A DNA stretch of 15,901 nucleotides from Gammaproteobacteria bacterium (GTDB lineage Bacteria; Pseudomonadota; Gammaproteobacteria; Granulosicoccales; Granulosicoccaceae): the NCBI GenBank assembly GCA_019634245.1, contig JAHQVR010000226.1, forward strand, positions 1 to 15,901, written 5' to 3'. A program made the translations under genes and the position numbers. The notes under the pieces were generated by a model that was given only the letters and a program-made list of their open reading frames with translations, was not told the DNA's origin and ran no database searches. Numbering within the stretch: position 1 is the stretch's first letter; each line of letters starts with the position of its first letter. Positions 13,093-15,901 of the stretch are shown one piece after another.

Positions 13093-14112
13093 TTAGTTCT
13101 CTATTAGAGCGATCAATCCCGCCGTTTGTGCTTCTATGCTGGTTGCGTCCGTTGTGGTTAGCCGATCTCCCAAGTCGGACAAATCTGATTTCGACACCAG
13201 CACTTCCATGCTGGCCGCCAGTGCTCGCGCGTCCACCGCTTTGGTTACGGCTGAGCCGAACACGTCATAAACGTATTTTTGAGTTCCCACCACTGAACCG
13301 ACCACAGGGCCAGTGCCAATGCCAATTTTGCAGTGCCATACCGCATCGGAATTGGAATTTCTGCGCTGAAGGTAGCGCACAAACCTGGTAGCGGCGCTAG
13401 ATACTGCGGAGGCGTGATTGGCCGTTGGATCCGACATTCCCGCAAGGCATCGGTAGGAATCCCCGGTACTTCGGATGCGCTCACAATCGAGCTGTTCACC
13501 AATTCGATCGAACGCACTATAGAGTTCGTTCAGTTCGCTTACAAGAGCGGCTGGCGACATTTGATCAACGTGCTCGGCAAAATTCTCGAATTCCAATGCC
13601 AGTACTGTCACAGAAGCGTAGGTCTGGGGTGCAACGGCACCAAAGTCCCGATATTCTTCGTAGGCTGCTCGCGGCAGAATGTTTAAAAGCAACTTTTCTA
13701 CTTGATTTTTTTCTCGTTGAATTTCTCGGGTGTTACGTTCCACCATGTTTGAGTAGCTTTCAATCATGGATTCTAGCTCTCGAATGCGAGTGATGTTCTG
13801 GCATTCTAAAATAATAAGATTCTGTCCCCCTACATCCGCCCGGGTGAAAGTTTGAGCCACAATCAGAGTACGTCTTTTTTTCTTTATTTTTAACTCTGTA
13901 ACATAGTGGTTTTCTGTCTGGATACTTTCCTGCAGGTTTGACATTTCTAATTCTGGGAACAGAGCGCTGAGAGAATCGTTTAGCTCGCAGCCTTCGAACC
14001 AACTGGAAAAAACGTCATTAAAAAATTCGAGAGAATAGTCTTCTGAGGAAAATAGAGCCACTCCGATCCCCACTGATCGCAGTAACTGCTCGTTAATGGC
14101 TTCGATTGACAT
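13093..14112 (-). CDS. PAS-linked class III nucleotidyl cyclase, degenerate active site
   Basis: The product is 339 aa; AGGA lies about 6 bases before ATG 14112. Residues about 8-110 look like a PAS domain (VGIGVALFSSEDYSLEFFND). A coiled-coil signalling helix follows (about 112-145, ending VEKLLLNILP), then a cyclase catalytic domain (about 165-305) with IGIGTGPVVGSVVG and YVYDVFG. Compared with the class III pattern, the first metal Asp is Glu174, the second (Asp218 in STGDSY) is kept, the adenine-selecting Lys is Arg214, its partner Asp283 is kept, and the transition-state Asn and Arg are Thr290 and Asp294. The protein may thus be inactive, make an unusual product, or serve as a nucleotide-binding scaffold. 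It starts 18 bases after the globin stop, so the two are probably co-transcribed and may form a haem-linked sensor pair. Confidence 0.88.
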   Translation of the reverse strand: MSIEAINEQLLRSVGIGVALFSSEDYSLEFFNDVFSSWFEGCELNDSLSALFPELEMSNLQESIQTENHYVTELKIKKKRRTLIVAQTFTRADVGGQNLIILECQNITRIRELESMIESYSNMVERNTREIQREKNQVEKLLLNILPRAAYEEYRDFGAVAPQTYASVTVLALEFENFAEHVDQMSPAALVSELNELYSAFDRIGEQLDCERIRSTGDSYRCLAGMSDPTANHASAVSSAATRFVRYLQRRNSNSDAVWHCKIGIGTGPVVGSVVGTQKYVYDVFGSAVTKAVDARALAASMEVLVSKSDLSDLGDRLTTTDATSIEAQTAGLIALIEN

Positions 14113-14130
14113 GGTAAATCCTGGTTGGCG

Positions 14131-14487
14131 CTAGGTGTCTCTCACAATGAATGATCGACGTGCTTCAACGGCTTCCAGAACTAAATTGGCATCTTCGATT
14201 TCTACCTTATGATCCAACAGTGTTTTGTGCAGAATGACCTTCAATTCATCAAAATGTTCGTGGGTTACATTGAGTTTTACGTGGGCTTTTTGCAGGTGAT
14301 CATCTGAGAAAGAGGCTGGCCCACCCAGTAGATCTGCCATAAATTTGGTTTGATGATCGATCAATTTGGGCATTTCGACATCGTCGAAGTAAGGTCCCAA
14401 TTCGTCCGAGTCTAATAAAGAGTCGTAAAATGCCATGACCACTTTGTTGATTTGTCCAAACCCACCATACTTTTCATACAGACTCAT
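14131..14487 (-). CDS. truncated haemoglobin, group I-like
   Basis: The product is 118 aa, the length of group I truncated globins. It has the B-helix FYDSLL with Phe20-Tyr21 (Tyr21 at the B10 ligand-stabilising position), the E-helix region KLIDHQTKFMADLLGGP with the conserved GGP, and the proximal haem-ligand His78 in VTHEHFDEL followed by a helical C-terminus. Such proteins bind O2 or NO and often detoxify NO or sense gas. It is first in an operon with the PAS-cyclase gene. No strong ribosome site is visible before ATG 14487, and the PAS histidine kinase gene begins divergently 162 bases away. Confidence 0.93.
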   Translation of the reverse strand: MSLYEKYGGFGQINKVVMAFYDSLLDSDELGPYFDDVEMPKLIDHQTKFMADLLGGPASFSDDHLQKAHVKLNVTHEHFDELKVILHKTLLDHKVEIEDANLVLEAVEARRSFIVRDT

Positions 14488-14502
14488 AATGTAGGAATGC
14501 CC

Positions 14503-14516
14503 CCAATTGTCATTGG
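14503..14516. promoter_or_regulatory. dyad CCAAT-TGTC-ATTGG in the globin/kinase intergenic region
   Basis: A perfect 5-base inverted repeat with a 4-base spacer, 16 bases before the globin start, in the 162-base region between divergent genes. It may be an operator for the globin operon, possibly controlled by a gas- or redox-responsive factor. The regulator is unknown. Confidence 0.35.
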
Positions 14517-14649
14517 TCTACGCCAACGGATGCTCGCTGAAACAATTGAAACAAAACCACCGGCTGTTGAAACCATTCTGAAACTAAACGGCAGCTAGCA
14601 GGCCTGGTACAACGGGCATAATGGCTCGGAGAATGATACAACAAACACC

Positions 14650-15901
14650 GTGAATAACAGATCCCCCAACGCTGAACAACTCCACCTTAGAACAGGTATG
14701 GATGCCGTTTCTGAGGGTGTGGCGGTATTTGATGCCGATGAGTTGCTGGTTTTTTGCAATGAATCATTTCGACGGCACAATTCTGAACTTGTAAATTTTT
14801 TGCAACCGGGGTTGCCTTGGTCGGTATTTTTTAAAGAAGCTAGCCGAAAGTATAATTCTATACCGCTGGACCGAATCGATCGCCACTTACAATCAGGTGT
14901 TGAATCACCTTTGATTCTTGAGCCCTATAGGCGCGGGGAACGATGGATTCGAGTGGGTATCCACCTCGCCGAGGACGGTGGTTTTGCGCTCACAGAAGCA
15001 GACACCACTGATCAGCAGCTGGCTAATGAAATCATCGATCAGGCTGATAGTTTGCTCAAAGATATTCTGGACGCCTGTGCCTCTAGGATCGCTTTGGTGC
15101 GGATTGCCACAGGGCGATTGCTCTACACCACACCTGCGTGGCATCAGATGTTTGGCGACGAAGAGCATATCCAAAGTTTTTTTGCGGACAGTTTTGATTA
15201 CTCTGAATTTCTGGCAGACCTCTTATCAACCGGTCAGGTTGACGATGCCGTCTACACATTTAATAACCAACAACAAAACACACTCCCGGCGAGACTTTCG
15301 GCAAGGAGTATTGACTATGAGTCGGAACCGGCCTTTGTATTGTCGGTGGAAGATATGACACAACTGTACGAACAACAAGAGGAGCTTGTTCGTCGACGAG
15401 AAGCCGCCTTTCAAAATGAAAAGCTGAACGCGCTTGGGCAGCTACTTGCTGGGGTCGCCCATGAACTGAACAATCCACTGTCGGTAGTCATGGGGCATGC
15501 CATGATGCTGCGCGATGAAGTCAGCGACGAAGAAGCAATTAAAGGGATTGATACGATCAGTAAGTCAGCTGAGCGGTGTGCCAAAATTGTAAAAACCTTT
15601 TTGGCTATGGCCCGCCAAAAACCGGCTCAAATTGAATTAACTGACATCAATGAACTTGTGTCAGAGGCACTGGATATTGCCTCGTACGGTCTGAGAAAGC
15701 AGAAAGTGACGCTGGAATTGAATCTCGAGGACCGATTGCCTGCCATTTCAGTGGATAGGGATCAGGTCACCCAGGTGTTAATCAATTTGATGATAAACGC
15801 CGAACATGTTCTGAGTGATGGTATTGATTCTCCCTGTTTGCGAATTTCTACCGGCCAGGACGTACCGAAAGAGCGTGTGTTCATTCGTGTGTCCGATAAT
15901 G
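14650..15901 (+). CDS. PAS-containing sensor histidine kinase, 3' end cut by window
   Basis: 417 codons are visible and the frame runs off the window. GTG 14650 is the first possible start after an in-frame stop at 14596-14598. The only nearby alternative, ATG 14698, would remove the start of the PAS fold. The ribosome site is poor. Two PAS-like regions are visible (about 14-120, DAVSEGVAVFDADELLVFCN; and about 138-240, DACASRIALVRIATGRLLYT), then a coiled coil (YEQQEELVRRREAAFQNEKL). The HisKA H-box is LLAGVAHELNNPLSVVMGH with the phospho-acceptor His271, and the N-box is VLINLMINAEHVL (Asn383). No membrane segment is seen, so the sensor is cytoplasmic. The G boxes lie beyond the end. A receiver domain or a separate regulator may follow outside the window. 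It is divergent from the globin-cyclase pair, and its first PAS region resembles that of the cyclase. Confidence 0.9.
   Translation, partial: MNNRSPNAEQLHLRTGMDAVSEGVAVFDADELLVFCNESFRRHNSELVNFLQPGLPWSVFFKEASRKYNSIPLDRIDRHLQSGVESPLILEPYRRGERWIRVGIHLAEDGGFALTEADTTDQQLANEIIDQADSLLKDILDACASRIALVRIATGRLLYTTPAWHQMFGDEEHIQSFFADSFDYSEFLADLLSTGQVDDAVYTFNNQQQNTLPARLSARSIDYESEPAFVLSVEDMTQLYEQQEELVRRREAAFQNEKLNALGQLLAGVAHELNNPLSVVMGHAMMLRDEVSDEEAIKGIDTISKSAERCAKIVKTFLAMARQKPAQIELTDINELVSEALDIASYGLRKQKVTLELNLEDRLPAISVDRDQVTQVLINLMINAEHVLSDGIDSPCLRISTGQDVPKERVFIRVSDN

Noticed and set aside
13425..13793. 122-aa open frame on the + strand
   Set aside because: Antisense to the PAS-cyclase gene, which has clear domain motifs.

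Overview
The window looks like chromosomal DNA of a free-living, probably marine or environmental gammaproteobacterium. I infer this from the mixed base composition, Proteobacteria-type gene families and the coexistence of a type III secretion system (T3SS) with PAS-domain signalling genes; I cannot name a species. No tRNA, rRNA, CRISPR array, insertion sequence or phage gene was seen.

Region 1 (1-5196, + strand) is the core of a T3SS locus: the end of sctO, then sctP (needle-length regulator), sctQ (C-ring), sctR, sctS and sctT (inner-membrane export gate). Between sctP and sctQ sit a soluble PAS-type histidine kinase and a FixJ/NarL-type response regulator, joined to their neighbours by stop/start overlaps of 4 to 14 bases. 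The system therefore appears to carry its own two-component regulator inside the machine operon. sctU, which usually follows sctT, is not here.

Region 2 (5201-7486) holds two unrecognised - strand genes (220 aa, and a small one of about 78 aa) that converge on sctT. Divergent from them is a lipoprotein with an OmpA-like C-terminal domain whose peptidoglycan-binding motif is altered. It may be an envelope part of the same system.

Region 3 (7418-12739, - strand) is a compact five-gene cassette. In transcription order it encodes a very acidic 65-residue peptide, an OsmC-like thiol protein, a flavin-dependent oxidoreductase, a cysteine synthase fused to a C-terminal glutaredoxin, and a group II PLP decarboxylase. 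Together these suggest synthesis, oxidation and decarboxylation of a sulfur amino acid, possibly with the peptide as carrier or substrate. This is the most likely place for an undescribed system. A 353-base gap upstream contains repeated CTAAG elements and dyads.

Region 4 (13093-15901) pairs a truncated haemoglobin with a PAS-linked class III nucleotidyl cyclase whose catalytic residues are largely replaced (- strand). Divergent from them is a histidine kinase with two PAS-like regions, cut by the window end. This resembles a haem- or gas-linked signalling module.
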